Positions 44,684 to 53,939 are shown, numbered from the stretch's first letter. The stretch: DNA of 64,000 nucleotides from Rhizobium sp. PP-CC-3A-592 (GCF_003217095.1 NZ_QJSR01000001.1:1588009-1652008); one strand, 5' to 3'. Translations and numbers: made by a program. Notes: generated from the letters alone by a model not told the origin.

Positions 44684-45583
44684 ATGGATCATTTTCGTGT
44701 CGGAATCGATGGTGGGGGTACGCGGTGCCGGGCGGCGGTGGCCGGTGCGGACGGCCGTATTCTCGGCCGTGGCATCAGCGGCGCTGCCAACATCCTGACC
44801 GATCCGGAAACTGCGCTTTCCCATATCCGGCTGGCGACGGAGGCTGCCTTTCAAGAGGCGGGACTTCCCGTGTCCGGGCTCTCCTCCGCTTCTGCCGTTC
44901 TCGGTCTTGCCGGCAACAATGTGGCGGATGCCGTCTCCTTCATTGCCGCACGCCTGCCCTTTGCTAAGGCCGAGATCGTGTCCGACGTGCTGATCGCGCT
45001 TCAGGGCGCGCTGGGCGACCGCGATGGCGCGGTGGCAAGCCTCGGGACGGGCACCGTCTACAGCATTCGGCAACAGGGCACGGTCTCCATGCTCGGCGGT
45101 CACGGCTTCAAGGTGGGTGATCTTGGCAGCGGTGCCAGGCTTGGGCAAGGCCTTCTTCAGGAGGCGCTGCTTGCCTATGACGGCATTCGCTCGTCGTCGC
45201 CCCTGACCGAGACAGTGCTCGCAGAGTTCGGCCACTCGACCGCGGCCATCATCGCCTTTGCCCATACCGCGCATCCCGCCGATTACGGCCGCTATGCGCC
45301 AAGCATCTTTTCGGCCGCCGCCGTCGGCGACCCGGTCGCGGTCAACCTCGTCCGCATGGCCGCACGACACATCGACCAGACGCTCGACGCCATCGTCGCC
45401 CGCGATGTGCGGACCCTCTGCCTCGTCGGTGGCCTCGCACCGCTCTACAGGTCGTGGCTCACTGAGCGGCCGGGCATCGAGATTTTGGAACCGACGGCCG
45501 ATGCGCTCACCGGAGCGGTTGCGCTCGCGGTCCAGCGCTTCGCATCCGATGCGTCTTCGGCACAGGTGGAGGCCGCGCAATGA
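44684..45583 (+). CDS. BadF/BadG-type N-acetylglucosamine kinase
   Basis: A 299-residue ASKHA-fold kinase. The phosphate-binding start VGIDGGGTRCRAAVAG, the ALQGALGDRDGAVASLGTGT segment near residue 112 and LVGGLAPLY near residue 250 are typical of the BadF/BadG/BcrA/BcrD family, which includes eukaryotic GlcNAc kinase. A role as GlcNAc or glucosamine kinase follows from the neighbouring nagA and murQ. The ATG has CCGGAGG ahead; a longer upstream frame is rejected. The stop overlaps the GntR start (ATGA). Confidence 0.87.
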   Translation: MDHFRVGIDGGGTRCRAAVAGADGRILGRGISGAANILTDPETALSHIRLATEAAFQEAGLPVSGLSSASAVLGLAGNNVADAVSFIAARLPFAKAEIVSDVLIALQGALGDRDGAVASLGTGTVYSIRQQGTVSMLGGHGFKVGDLGSGARLGQGLLQEALLAYDGIRSSSPLTETVLAEFGHSTAAIIAFAHTAHPADYGRYAPSIFSAAAVGDPVAVNLVRMAARHIDQTLDAIVARDVRTLCLVGGLAPLYRSWLTERPGIEILEPTADALTGAVALAVQRFASDASSAQVEAAQ

Positions 45584-46344
45584 GCGATCATCTGGCGCAT
45601 CTGCTGCCGCTCGAAGGCCTGCAGGGCGCGGGAGCCGGGCCCTTGTACCTCAAGCTGCGCCAGTCGCTGGAAGAGGCGATCCAATCGGGCCGGCTCAACC
45701 ATGGCGATGCGCTGCCGCCGGAGCGCGACCTTGCCGAATATGCCAATATCAGCCGGGTGACCGTACGAAAGGCAGTGGACGACCTCGTGCGCGACGGGCT
45801 CCTCGTGCGCCGTCACGGCTCGGGCACCTTCGTCGTGAAGCCGCTGGCGCGCGTGCAGCAGTCCCTTTCCCGCCTCACCTCCTTTACCGAGGACATGGCG
45901 CGCCGCGGGCTGACCACGCGGGCCCAGTGGATCGAGCGAGGCCTCTTTGCCGCCTCGCCGGACGAAATGATGACGCTTGGCCTGCCGGCCGACGCGCTCG
46001 TCGCCCGCCTCGGTCGCCTGCGAATCGCCGACGACATGCCGCTTGCCATCGAGCGGGCCAGCATCTCGGCCGAATTTTTGCCGGATCCGATGCGGGTCAC
46101 GACGTCGCTTTACGCAGAACTCGACAAGACGCGTGCGCGCCCTGTGCGCGCGGTGCAGCGGATCTCGGCCTGCGAACTGAAGGATACGGACGCCACCATG
46201 CTGGGCGTCCGCAGTGGAGCGGCGAGCCTGTCGATCGAGCGGATCTCCTATCTCGCATCCGGCCGCGTGGTGGAGTTCACCCGCTCGCTCTATCGCGGCG
46301 ATGCCTATGATTTCGTGGCTGAACTCAGCCTTTCCGACACCTGA
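45580..46344 (+). CDS. GntR/HutC-family regulator of amino-sugar genes
   Basis: A 254-residue HutC-type GntR regulator. The winged helix covers about residues 22-85 (YANISRVTVRKAVDDLVRDG), and the UTRA effector domain about residues 105-245, as in NagR and DasR, which sense GlcN-6-P or GlcNAc-6-P. It overlaps the kinase gene and precedes the SIS isomerase and nagA, so it very likely controls this operon and murQ through the TTGGTATT sites. An 18-base tandem repeat follows its stop. Confidence 0.9.
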   Translation: MSDHLAHLLPLEGLQGAGAGPLYLKLRQSLEEAIQSGRLNHGDALPPERDLAEYANISRVTVRKAVDDLVRDGLLVRRHGSGTFVVKPLARVQQSLSRLTSFTEDMARRGLTTRAQWIERGLFAASPDEMMTLGLPADALVARLGRLRIADDMPLAIERASISAEFLPDPMRVTTSLYAELDKTRARPVRAVQRISACELKDTDATMLGVRSGAASLSIERISYLASGRVVEFTRSLYRGDAYDFVAELSLSDT

Positions 46345-46388
46345 AGACGGCCCGACACGCAAAGACGGCCCGACACCCAAAGATGGCC
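46344..46388 (+). repeat. 18-base tandem repeat between GntR and SIS genes
   Basis: The unit AAGACGGCCCGACACSCA starts at 46344 and 46362, and a third partial copy (AAGATGG) starts at 46380. It covers the GntR stop and the gap to the SIS gene. The third copy holds an ATG at 46383 that is in frame with the SIS gene but lacks a ribosome-binding site. Confidence 0.7.
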
Positions 46389-46406
46389 TTGAAGGACATT
46401 CACGAC

Positions 46407-47438
46407 ATGACGACCGATCAGACTCACATGCGCCGCGAGATCAACGAGATCCCGGAAGCGGCCGCTCGGCTTCTCGAGGGTTCGCGTGCAGCGCTCGATG
46501 CGGCAGGTGCCGCGCTTGCGGCACACGACCCCGCCTTTCTCGTGACCATCGCCCGTGGCTCCTCAGACCACGCGGCTTTGTTCCTCAAATATGCGATCGA
46601 GCTGACCACCGGCCGACCGGTTGCCTCGCTCGGGCCGTCGCTCGCCTCGATCTACGGCGCGAAGATGGCGCTGGCGGGGGCGGGCTCCATCGCCATCTCG
46701 CAGTCCGGCAAGAGCCCGGATATCGTGGCAATGGCGGAAGCCGCAACCAAGGCCGGCGCCGTCACCATCGCGCTGACCAACACGCTGCCATCGCCGATTG
46801 CCGAGGCAAGCACGCATCCGGTGCACATCATGGCCGGCCCGGAAATCGCCGTCGCCGCGACGAAATCCTACGTGAACTCGATCATCGCCGGCCTTGCTGT
46901 TCTCGCGGCCTGGACGCAGGACGCGGCGCTCGAACGCGCGGTGCGCGACCTGCCCATGCATCTCGCCCGCGCCGTGACGCTCGACTGGAGCGCCCTTTTC
47001 GACGGCATCGGAACATCCGACTCGCTCTACGTGCTCGGGCGTGGTCCGGCGCTCGCCATTGCTAGCGAAGCGGCGCTGAAGTTCAAGGAAACATCCGGCC
47101 TGCATGCCGAGGCCTATTCCGCAGCGGAGGTGCTGCATGGGCCCGTAGCGCTTGTCGAAAAGCGTTTTCCCGTTCTCGGCCTTGCTGCGCGTGATGCGGC
47201 CGAAGCGTCCGTCACCGGCATTCTCGACGATCTCGCGGGCAAGGGCGCCCGCGCGTTCCTGACGGCCGACGCCCATGGGCGCGCAGCACCCCTGCCCTTT
47301 GTCGCGACCGGCCATCCGCTGACCGACGCGCTCTGCCTGATCCTGCCCTTCTACGGCTTCGTGGAGGCATGGTCGCGCGCCAAGGGCTTCAACCCGGATC
47401 AGCCGGCAGCGCTGAAGAAAGTGACGGAAACACGATGA
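46407..47438 (+). CDS. SIS-domain glucosamine-6-phosphate deaminase/isomerase
   Basis: A 343-residue protein with two SIS domains, like the isomerase half of GlmS. ARGSSDHAALFLKYAIELTT near residue 45, ISQSGKSPDIVAMAEAA near residue 95 and AATKSYVNSIIAGL near residue 150 mark the first domain. In amino-sugar clusters such proteins (NagB-II/AgaS type) convert GlcN-6-P to fructose 6-phosphate; that role fits the position before nagA. The ATG at 46407 is preferred because GAAGGA lies ahead. The stop overlaps nagA (ATGA). Confidence 0.88.
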   Translation: MTTDQTHMRREINEIPEAAARLLEGSRAALDAAGAALAAHDPAFLVTIARGSSDHAALFLKYAIELTTGRPVASLGPSLASIYGAKMALAGAGSIAISQSGKSPDIVAMAEAATKAGAVTIALTNTLPSPIAEASTHPVHIMAGPEIAVAATKSYVNSIIAGLAVLAAWTQDAALERAVRDLPMHLARAVTLDWSALFDGIGTSDSLYVLGRGPALAIASEAALKFKETSGLHAEAYSAAEVLHGPVALVEKRFPVLGLAARDAAEASVTGILDDLAGKGARAFLTADAHGRAAPLPFVATGHPLTDALCLILPFYGFVEAWSRAKGFNPDQPAALKKVTETR

Positions 47439-48610
47439 ACGCACAGCGCGACGACACGGCTTTCGCCGTCATCGGTGCCCGGATCTTCGACGGGCAGGAC
47501 TGGCACGCCGGACAGGCGCTTCTGGTCGGCAGCGGCGTCGTCACCGGCATCGTCGCGCTGGAGGCACTGCCTGAGGGGATCGAGACGGTGTCTGCCGACG
47601 GACACCTGCTCGTGCCCGGCTTCATCGACCTGCAGGTCAATGGCGGCGGCGGCGCGCTTCTCAACGATGCGCCGAGTGCAGACGCGATCCGCACGATTTG
47701 TGAGGCACATGCGCGCTTCGGCACGACCGCCCTCCTCCCGACGCTGATCACCGACACGCCGGATGTCCGCACCCTTGCGATCACCGCGGCGCGGGAAGCG
47801 CGGGCAGAGGGCGTTCCCGGCTTCATCGGCCTGCATCTGGAAGGCCCGCATCTGTCGGTGGCGCGCAAGGGCGTGCATGATCCCGATCTGATCCGGCCGA
47901 TGGAGGCCGACGATCTCGACGTGATCCTCGCCTGTGCCTCGCTGTTCGATGCGGTGATGGTCACGGTCGCGCCGGAGAATGCGACGCTCGCGCAGGTGGC
48001 CGCCATGAGCAAGGCCGGCATCACCGTCAGCCTCGGCCATACCGCGGCCGACTACGAGACCGTGGCGACCTATGCGCTGGCCGGCGCCCGCACCGTCACC
48101 CATCTTTTCAACGCCATGAGCCCGCTCGGGCATCGCGAGCCCGGATGCGTCGGCGCGGCCCTCGATCTCGGCACGCTGCATGCCGGCATCATCGCCGACG
48201 GGTTTCACGTGGATCCAGTGTCCATGAGCATTGCGCTGCGCGCAAAAGTCGGACCCGGCCGGATCTTCCTCGTCACCGACGCCATGTCGACCATCGGCTC
48301 AGACCAGACGGGATTTCTGCTCAACGGACGCGAGATCTTCCGCCGCGACGGTCGGCTGACGCTCGCCGACGGAACGCTCGCCGGTGCCGATATCGACATG
48401 CTGTCGTCCGTGCGCTTCGTCCACCAAACGCTCGACCTGCCGCTCGGCGAGGCGATCCGGATGGCATCGGCCTATCCGGCCGACGCCATCGGCCTGTCGG
48501 CGACCAAGGGCCGGCTGCTGCCGGGGCTGGATGCGGATTTCGTCCTTCTGACGGAAGATCTCGACATGGTCGCGACCTATATCGGCGGCCATGCCGTGTT
48601 TTCGGCCTGA
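47435..48610 (+). CDS. nagA: N-acetylglucosamine-6-phosphate deacetylase
   Basis: A 391-residue amidohydrolase that gives GlcN-6-P and acetate. Family motifs: VPGFIDLQVNGGGGALLNDA near residue 60, LHLEGPHLSVARKGVHDP near residue 130 (metal Glu), LGHTAADYET and THLFNAMSPLGHREPG (His ligands), and LVTDAMSTIG near residue 280 (catalytic Asp). The start overlaps the SIS gene stop. It is the last gene of the rightward amino-sugar transcript and converges on cutC. Confidence 0.95.
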   Translation: MNAQRDDTAFAVIGARIFDGQDWHAGQALLVGSGVVTGIVALEALPEGIETVSADGHLLVPGFIDLQVNGGGGALLNDAPSADAIRTICEAHARFGTTALLPTLITDTPDVRTLAITAAREARAEGVPGFIGLHLEGPHLSVARKGVHDPDLIRPMEADDLDVILACASLFDAVMVTVAPENATLAQVAAMSKAGITVSLGHTAADYETVATYALAGARTVTHLFNAMSPLGHREPGCVGAALDLGTLHAGIIADGFHVDPVSMSIALRAKVGPGRIFLVTDAMSTIGSDQTGFLLNGREIFRRDGRLTLADGTLAGADIDMLSSVRFVHQTLDLPLGEAIRMASAYPADAIGLSATKGRLLPGLDADFVLLTEDLDMVATYIGGHAVFSA

Positions 48611-48635
48611 AAGCAGGCGTAACCGCCGATCTCGA

Positions 48636-49349
48636 TCAGAGCGCTGCCTTCAGCGCCCTGACGACATCGGCGTCGGTGCGACGCGCCGTCTCCGGCGCAA
48701 AACCCAGCTCCACGAGACGGCTATCGGCGGTGGGAACCGAGGCCGAGCAGGAGGCGTGGAGCTCCGAGACGCCGATGCCGAGCAGCGGCCCTACGGTCGC
48801 CAGCGTGACGCCCGAACCCGGCATGATCGACAGCCGTCCGCGCGCCCGGCGCACGAGATCCGCAATGGCAGCCATACCTTGAGCTGCCGTCTTCTCGCCG
48901 CCCGAGGTCAGGATCCGCTCAAAGCCGAGATCGATGGCGGTTTCGAGCGCTGCCGCCTGCTCCGGCACGAGGTCGAAAGCGCGGTGGAGCGTTCGGCCCA
49001 TATTGACAGCACGACGCGAAAGACGAGCAAGGCAGGCGGCGTCCAGACTGCGGTCGGCAAGGCTTGCGCCGAGCACCACACCGGCGAGACCCGCCTGACG
49101 CGCCGCGTCGATTTCCGTCTCCATCATGGCGATCTCGGTCTCCTCGAAGACGAAATCGCCGGCCCGTGGACGGATCATCGCATAGACCGGTATGGGCATG
49201 CGGCCGGCAAGCTGCATGAGACCCTCGGTCGGCGTTAGACCGCCGAGCGACAGAGCGGAGCAAAGCTCGATCCGGTCGGCGCCGCCCTCCACCGCGGCCA
49301 GGAGGCCGGCTGCATCATCGACGCAGACTTCCAGCAGGACAGGGCTCAT
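48636..49349 (-). CDS. cutC: CutC-family TIM-barrel protein
   Basis: A 237-residue CutC protein. LLEVCVDDAAGLLAAVEGGA opens it, followed by DRIELCSALSLGGLTPTEG, YAMIRPRAGDFVF, TLHRAFDLV and ILTSGGEKTAAQG, all typical of the family. CutC was first linked to copper homeostasis, but the biochemical role is not settled. The start at 49349 has GGGAG ahead and overlaps the ROK kinase stop by four bases. Its place in an amino-sugar cluster suggests a sugar-related task, which is inference. Confidence 0.92.
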   Translation of the reverse strand: MSPVLLEVCVDDAAGLLAAVEGGADRIELCSALSLGGLTPTEGLMQLAGRMPIPVYAMIRPRAGDFVFEETEIAMMETEIDAARQAGLAGVVLGASLADRSLDAACLARLSRRAVNMGRTLHRAFDLVPEQAAALETAIDLGFERILTSGGEKTAAQGMAAIADLVRRARGRLSIMPGSGVTLATVGPLLGIGVSELHASCSASVPTADSRLVELGFAPETARRTDADVVRALKAAL

Positions 49350-50257
49350 TGGCCATCTCCCGTAAGGGCCAGAAGGGCGGCACCGATCAGGCCGGGCTCG
49401 ATGCGGCATTCCCCGGGCACAACCAGCGGCCGATCGAATTTGCGCAGAATGCGGGCGCGGACCGCCTGATCGATGGCCTCGATCAGAGGCGTGACGCCCG
49501 ACAGGCCGCCACCGACGGGTACGATGGTTGCGCCGGTGATGTTGATGGCAAGCGCCAGAGGCGATGATACGAGATCGACCAGAACCTCGATGGTGCGGGC
49601 GGCACCGGCATCGCCCGCCTGCCAGCGCGCTGTGATCTCGTGGCTCGGCAGCGCTTCGCCGTGCAGCAGCTGGTGAAGGCGCTCCATGCCGCGCGCGGCA
49701 CCGATGGTGTCGACGCAGCCACTTTGGCCGCAACCGCAGGGAAAGGCGGGAATGGCGACCGGCGGGTTGCCGGCCGTGGCCGCAACGGCGGGCCCGTGCC
49801 CCCACTCTCCGGCAAAGCCGCCATCGCCGTTGATCAGTCGTCCATTGGCAACAAGACCACCACCCACGCCCGTGCCCAGGATGACGCCGAAGACGATGCG
49901 GTGTCCGCGTCCGGCACCAAGACCCGCTTCCGCAAGCGCGAAGCAGTCCGCATCATTGGCGATCAGCACCGGCATCTGGAGGCGGTCGCCGAGATCGCGG
50001 GCGAGCGGCCGCCGGTGCAGGCAGGGAATGTTGGCGACGGTAATGGCTTGCGTGTCCGGATCGACCACGCCGGCGATCGACAGGGCGATCCGATCGGGCC
50101 GGATGCCGGCCTCCTTAAAGGCGGCCTCCAGCGTTGCAACGAAGGCATCGAAGTCGTTGAGCGGCGTCGGACGGCGTGTCAGCGGACGGATATCCTCAGG
50201 CGAAGTGGCGACGGCACCCTTGATGGTGGAGCCACCGATATCGAAGCAGACGATCAT
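49346..50257 (-). CDS. ROK-family sugar kinase (likely GlcNAc kinase)
   Basis: A 303-residue ROK kinase. The ATP site opens with CFDIGGSTIKGAVAT, the catalytic Asp lies in IANDADCFALAEAG near residue 105, GVILGTGVGGGLVANGRL follows, and the zinc motif CGCGQSGCVDT lies near residue 175. This layout fits NagK/NanK-like kinases that phosphorylate GlcNAc or ManNAc. It overlaps cutC and the amidase gene by four bases on each side, so the three form one transcript. Confidence 0.92.
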   Translation of the reverse strand: MIVCFDIGGSTIKGAVATSPEDIRPLTRRPTPLNDFDAFVATLEAAFKEAGIRPDRIALSIAGVVDPDTQAITVANIPCLHRRPLARDLGDRLQMPVLIANDADCFALAEAGLGAGRGHRIVFGVILGTGVGGGLVANGRLINGDGGFAGEWGHGPAVAATAGNPPVAIPAFPCGCGQSGCVDTIGAARGMERLHQLLHGEALPSHEITARWQAGDAGAARTIEVLVDLVSSPLALAINITGATIVPVGGGLSGVTPLIEAIDQAVRARILRKFDRPLVVPGECRIEPGLIGAALLALTGDGQ

Positions 50258-51618
50258 GCCTCACCCCGGATGATATGTTCGGCGGCCAGCGCGGCCGACA
50301 GGAGCCGGCGATCCTCGCCCTGCGGCGCCGAGAGAAGGAAACCGACCGGCATGCCGGCATCACCCGTGCCGCAGGGAATGGAGATGCCGCAGCCATCGAG
50401 GAAATTGCCGACCAGCGTGTTGCGCAGGGTGCGGAAATTGGTGTCCACGAACAGCGCGTCATCGGTGAGCAGCGGCGCGATCGGTGGCGCGACATGCGGG
50501 AGCGTCGGATGGGCCAGCAGTTCGCGCGGGCCGAGCATGGCGGAAAAGGCGGCAATCATGCCGCGGCGGGCGGCGGCCAGCGCGATATAGTCGGCCATGG
50601 CGATCTTCTCGCCCATCCGCGTGCGGACGACGACGCGCGGGTCCATCCTTTCTGCATCGGGACCAGCAAGCCGCTCGCGATGGAGCGCGAAGGCCTCGGC
50701 GGTCACGAGCGCGCCGTGGCGGGAAAACAGATCGAAGACCTCGGCAAAAAGCGGCACGGCCCGGCGCTCAATGCGGGCACCGGCATCGGCCAGGCGTGAA
50801 AGCGCCGCCTCGAAAGCCGCGACGACGGCAGGTTCTGCCCCATCGAACATCACGGTCTGCGGTACGACGAGCGTCAGCCCGTCGATGTCTCCGCGACCGG
50901 CCTCGGGGATGCCGACCTTTCGCATCGCGGCGTCCACCCAGACGGCATCCTGCACCGTCCGGCAGAGGGGACCGAGCGAATCGAGGCTCGTGGCCAGGGG
51001 AAAGACGCCATCCATGGAATAGCGGCCACGCGTCGCCTTGTAGCCGACGATGCCGTTCAGGGCTGCGGGGATGCGGATGGAGCCGCCCGTGTCGGTGCCG
51101 ATCGCGACCGGCACGAGGCCCGCCGCCACGGCGACGGCCGAGCCGGACGAGGAACCACCGGGAATGCGCGGCACGTCGGTAGAGGCCGCATTGGCCGGCG
51201 TGCCATAGTGCGGATTGATGCCGAGGCCGGAGAAGGCGAACTCGCTCATATTCGTGCGGCCGACCGCCACCATGCCGGCGGCTGCAAGCGCGGCGACGAC
51301 GGTGGCATCTTTTTCCGCCGGGCCCTCATCGAGAACGACCGAGCCTGCCCGGGTCACCGCAGCTCGGCTGTCGAACAGGTCCTTCCAGGCGACGGGAATG
51401 CCATCGAGAAGGCCGAGCGACCGGCCGGCCTTCAGGCGCGCACCGGCAGCTGCCGCTTCCCTCAAGGCACGCTTTTCCAGAACCTCCGTGAAGATTGCCG
51501 GGTCGGCGGCCGTGATTTTGGCAAGCACCGTTTCCGCCAAGGCGACCGGGTCGAGAGCGCCGTTCTGGAGAAGGACGGCAAGGCTGGCGACGGAAAGGTC
51601 CGTCCTGATATCGTTCAT
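50254..51618 (-). CDS. Amidase signature family hydrolase
   Basis: A 454-residue amidase-signature enzyme with a Ser-cisSer-Lys triad: the Lys in IPVAWKDLFDSRAAVT near residue 75, the cis-Ser and nucleophile in the PGGSSSGSAVAVAAGL stretch near residues 150-165 and GTDTGGSIRIPAALNG behind it. The family covers glutamyl-tRNA amidotransferase A, allophanate hydrolase and many amidases; without GatB/GatC neighbours a stand-alone amidase is likely. It starts the leftward amidase-ROK kinase-cutC transcript. The substrate is unknown; an amide of a cell-wall sugar or peptide would fit the context. Confidence 0.9.
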   Translation of the reverse strand: MNDIRTDLSVASLAVLLQNGALDPVALAETVLAKITAADPAIFTEVLEKRALREAAAAGARLKAGRSLGLLDGIPVAWKDLFDSRAAVTRAGSVVLDEGPAEKDATVVAALAAAGMVAVGRTNMSEFAFSGLGINPHYGTPANAASTDVPRIPGGSSSGSAVAVAAGLVPVAIGTDTGGSIRIPAALNGIVGYKATRGRYSMDGVFPLATSLDSLGPLCRTVQDAVWVDAAMRKVGIPEAGRGDIDGLTLVVPQTVMFDGAEPAVVAAFEAALSRLADAGARIERRAVPLFAEVFDLFSRHGALVTAEAFALHRERLAGPDAERMDPRVVVRTRMGEKIAMADYIALAAARRGMIAAFSAMLGPRELLAHPTLPHVAPPIAPLLTDDALFVDTNFRTLRNTLVGNFLDGCGISIPCGTGDAGMPVGFLLSAPQGEDRRLLSAALAAEHIIRGEA

Positions 51619-51805
51619 GATGCGCTCCGGCGAGGTTGCCGTTCTCTCCTACTGCATTCTCGCAAAAACCAAAATCGGCCCCGGCAATTTCTGCACTGCG
51701 GAAACGGGTGATCGCGTCGCTTTGCCAGCACCTTCTTGCGGGGATCGGGCAGGCGCTCTACATGATCTTTCGCACTGCAACACGCACATGCCCTGGAGCC
51801 GCCGG

Positions 51806-52567
51806 ATGATCTTTCATGCTGCCCGCCTGTCGTTTGCCAATCTCTTCGCGCCGGAGACGCGCGCTGCGTTCTGGAAGACGCTCGGCCTGACGATCCTTGC
51901 GCTCGTGCTGCTCTGGCTGGCCTTGCGCGAAAGCTTCGTCTACTTCGTCGCTCCTCTCGTCACCGAGATGCTGCCGGGCACACCGGAATGGGCGGGCTGG
52001 TTCACCTTCATCCTCATCATCCTCGCCAGTATCGGGCTGGCGCTCGGCATTGCCTTGCTGCTCGCGCCCGTCACGGCGCTGATCGCCGGACTTTTCCTCG
52101 ATGACGTCGCCGAGGTCATCGAGAAGCGGGACTATCCGGACGAGCCGGCCGGACGCGCATTGCCTCTGGGCGAGGCAATGCGCGGCACGCTGAAGTTCCT
52201 CGGCATCGTGCTTGTCGGCAACCTGATTGCTCTGTTCCTGCTGCTGGTGCCCGGTATCAATCTCATCGCCTTCTTCCTCGTCAACGGTTACCTGCTCGGC
52301 CGGGAATTCTTCGAATTCGCCGCCATGCGGTTCCGGTCGCCGGAAGAGGCCCGGGCTTTCCGCTCCAAGCATCGCGCGACGATCTTCATGGCCGGCCTGC
52401 TGCTTGCCGCCTTCCTGGCGGTCCCGATCGTCAACCTTTTGACCCCGCTCTTTGCGGCCGGGCTGATGGTGCATCTGCACAAGGCATTGTCGGCGCGCGA
52501 CCCCGAGTTCGGCTACCCCCGCATCCGCCCATCGGTGCGGCCGCCCTTGCAGAACGCGCCTCTCTGA
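51806..52567 (+). CDS. EI24/CysZ-family membrane protein
   Basis: A 253-residue inner-membrane protein with about four to five hydrophobic segments (for instance around residues 28-55, 70-100, 130-160 and 195-225). The layout, including VPGINLIAFFLVNGYLLGRE near residue 150 and its amphipathic surroundings, fits the EI24/CysZ family, whose best-known member imports sulfate; the substrate here is not shown. The ATG at 51806 has GGAG eight bases ahead; ATG 51788 is an alternative. Confidence 0.82.
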   Translation: MIFHAARLSFANLFAPETRAAFWKTLGLTILALVLLWLALRESFVYFVAPLVTEMLPGTPEWAGWFTFILIILASIGLALGIALLLAPVTALIAGLFLDDVAEVIEKRDYPDEPAGRALPLGEAMRGTLKFLGIVLVGNLIALFLLLVPGINLIAFFLVNGYLLGREFFEFAAMRFRSPEEARAFRSKHRATIFMAGLLLAAFLAVPIVNLLTPLFAAGLMVHLHKALSARDPEFGYPRIRPSVRPPLQNAPL

Positions 52568-52973
52568 GTGGCATCGTCGAGCACGTCCCGCGCTCGGCTG
52601 CTTTGCCAAACGTTTTGCAGTGAAGGGCAAACCGGAAATGTCGTCGGCCTAGACCGTCGCGGAAGCTGGTGCCTTCAGGTAAGCCCGGACAATCTCAGGA
52701 CTCTTTCTGTGATCTTCGGCAAGTTAAAGGCTTCTCGCAGATGCAAAACAACCTTCAAGAGTGCTGCTCGCCCTTGCTACTTTCTATGTCGCATTGCCTT
52801 TCTACACTCTCGGAAAAGTAGAACCCCCAGATTTGTCTACCCGGCTTAGTGATGTCTTAAAAACCTGAGACTATAAAGTCATACAGTTCCTCGCTGCTGG
52901 CGGGGTAAGACAAGCGCTCGCTGACATGCGTACGCGTGTCGGGAGAGACGGGGAGGCATCGAGGGGCGACATC
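52568..52973. other. 406-base gap between EI24 and HD-GYP genes
   Basis: The stretch is visibly richer in A and T than its surroundings and contains no convincing gene; an open frame at 52568-52849 has no ribosome-binding site and a non-coding look. The last 100 bases hold the HD-GYP promoter region (TTAAAAACCTGAGACTATAAAG). A relic of a lost gene or an unrecognised regulatory RNA is possible. Confidence 0.4.
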
Positions 52974-53939
52974 ATGGTGAAGCGTATCGAGAGGCACGAG
53001 GCCCGGGTCGGCATGTTCATCGAGTCGCTCGAGGGTGCGTGGCAGGACAACCCCTTCGGCCAGCGCCGTTTTCTGTTGCGTTCGGAGACAGAGGTCGACC
53101 TGATCAAGAACAGCCGGATCACCGGCATCTACATCAACCTTGCCAAAGGCGTCGATGTCGATGGGTCGAGCCGCAGCTCCACCAACAGTTCGCCACCGCG
53201 TAGCCCTCCTCCCCGAAAGGCCTTGCTGGAGGAGCGCCGCGCGACGGTCAAGGTCGTCCAGGCCTCGGTCAAGCGGCTCGAAACCGCGTTCAAAGAGAGC
53301 CGAAGCGGCGAACCGATCAACATCGAGAGCGTGTCCCAGATCGTCGGCGACATCTCGACCCAGATCGGCAACAGCCCGGCCATTCTGCTCGACATCACCC
53401 GGCTGAAATCGAAAGACAAGGTTACCTTCGTCCATTCCGTCGCCGTTTCGGCGCTGCTCGTGCATTTCGCCCGCCATCTCCATTTCGAGGAGCCGCTGGT
53501 GCATGTGCTCGGTTTCGCGGGGCTGGTGCACGACATCGGCAAGCTGGCGATCCCCACCGCAATCCTCAACAAGGCCGGTGTCCTAACCGCGGAGGAACGC
53601 GAGATCGTCATGCAGCATCCGGCCATCGGCCATGATATTCTCAAGCGGCAAGGCAACCTGCCGGGTGTCGTGCTCGACATCTGTCGCTATCACCATGAGC
53701 GCATGAACGGCAAGGGATATCCGGACGGCATTCCCGCCGGCGAATTCTCGATCTATGTACGCATGAGCACGATCTGCGACGTTTACGAGGCGGTGACCTC
53801 GGTGCGCCCCTACAAGAAGCCGTGGTCGTCTGCGACCGCTCTGTCCTGGATGCTGCAGCATAGCGACCATTTCGATACCCAGCTGCTCTGGAAATTCATT
53901 CTCAGCCTGGACTCGGAGCTGACCAGAGGCGTGGCCTGA
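52974..53939 (+). CDS. HD-GYP-domain protein with DUF3391
   Basis: A 321-residue protein. The N-terminal DUF3391-type region (about residues 1-70) is followed by a Ser/Pro-rich linker (GSSRSSTNSSPPRSPPP) and an HD-GYP domain. The metal motifs are visible: LVHDIGKLAIP near residue 185, YHHERMNGKGYPDG near residue 238 and ICDVYEAVTSVRPYK behind it. HD-GYP proteins hydrolyse cyclic di-GMP. The start at 52974 has GAGGGG ahead; a start at 52926 is rejected. Confidence 0.9.
   Translation: MVKRIERHEARVGMFIESLEGAWQDNPFGQRRFLLRSETEVDLIKNSRITGIYINLAKGVDVDGSSRSSTNSSPPRSPPPRKALLEERRATVKVVQASVKRLETAFKESRSGEPINIESVSQIVGDISTQIGNSPAILLDITRLKSKDKVTFVHSVAVSALLVHFARHLHFEEPLVHVLGFAGLVHDIGKLAIPTAILNKAGVLTAEEREIVMQHPAIGHDILKRQGNLPGVVLDICRYHHERMNGKGYPDGIPAGEFSIYVRMSTICDVYEAVTSVRPYKKPWSSATALSWMLQHSDHFDTQLLWKFILSLDSELTRGVA

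Noticed and set aside
52568-52849. Open frame of 93 codons behind the EI24-type gene
   Set aside because: It has no ribosome-binding site, an unusual Cys/Arg-rich composition and no domain; it is treated as non-coding.
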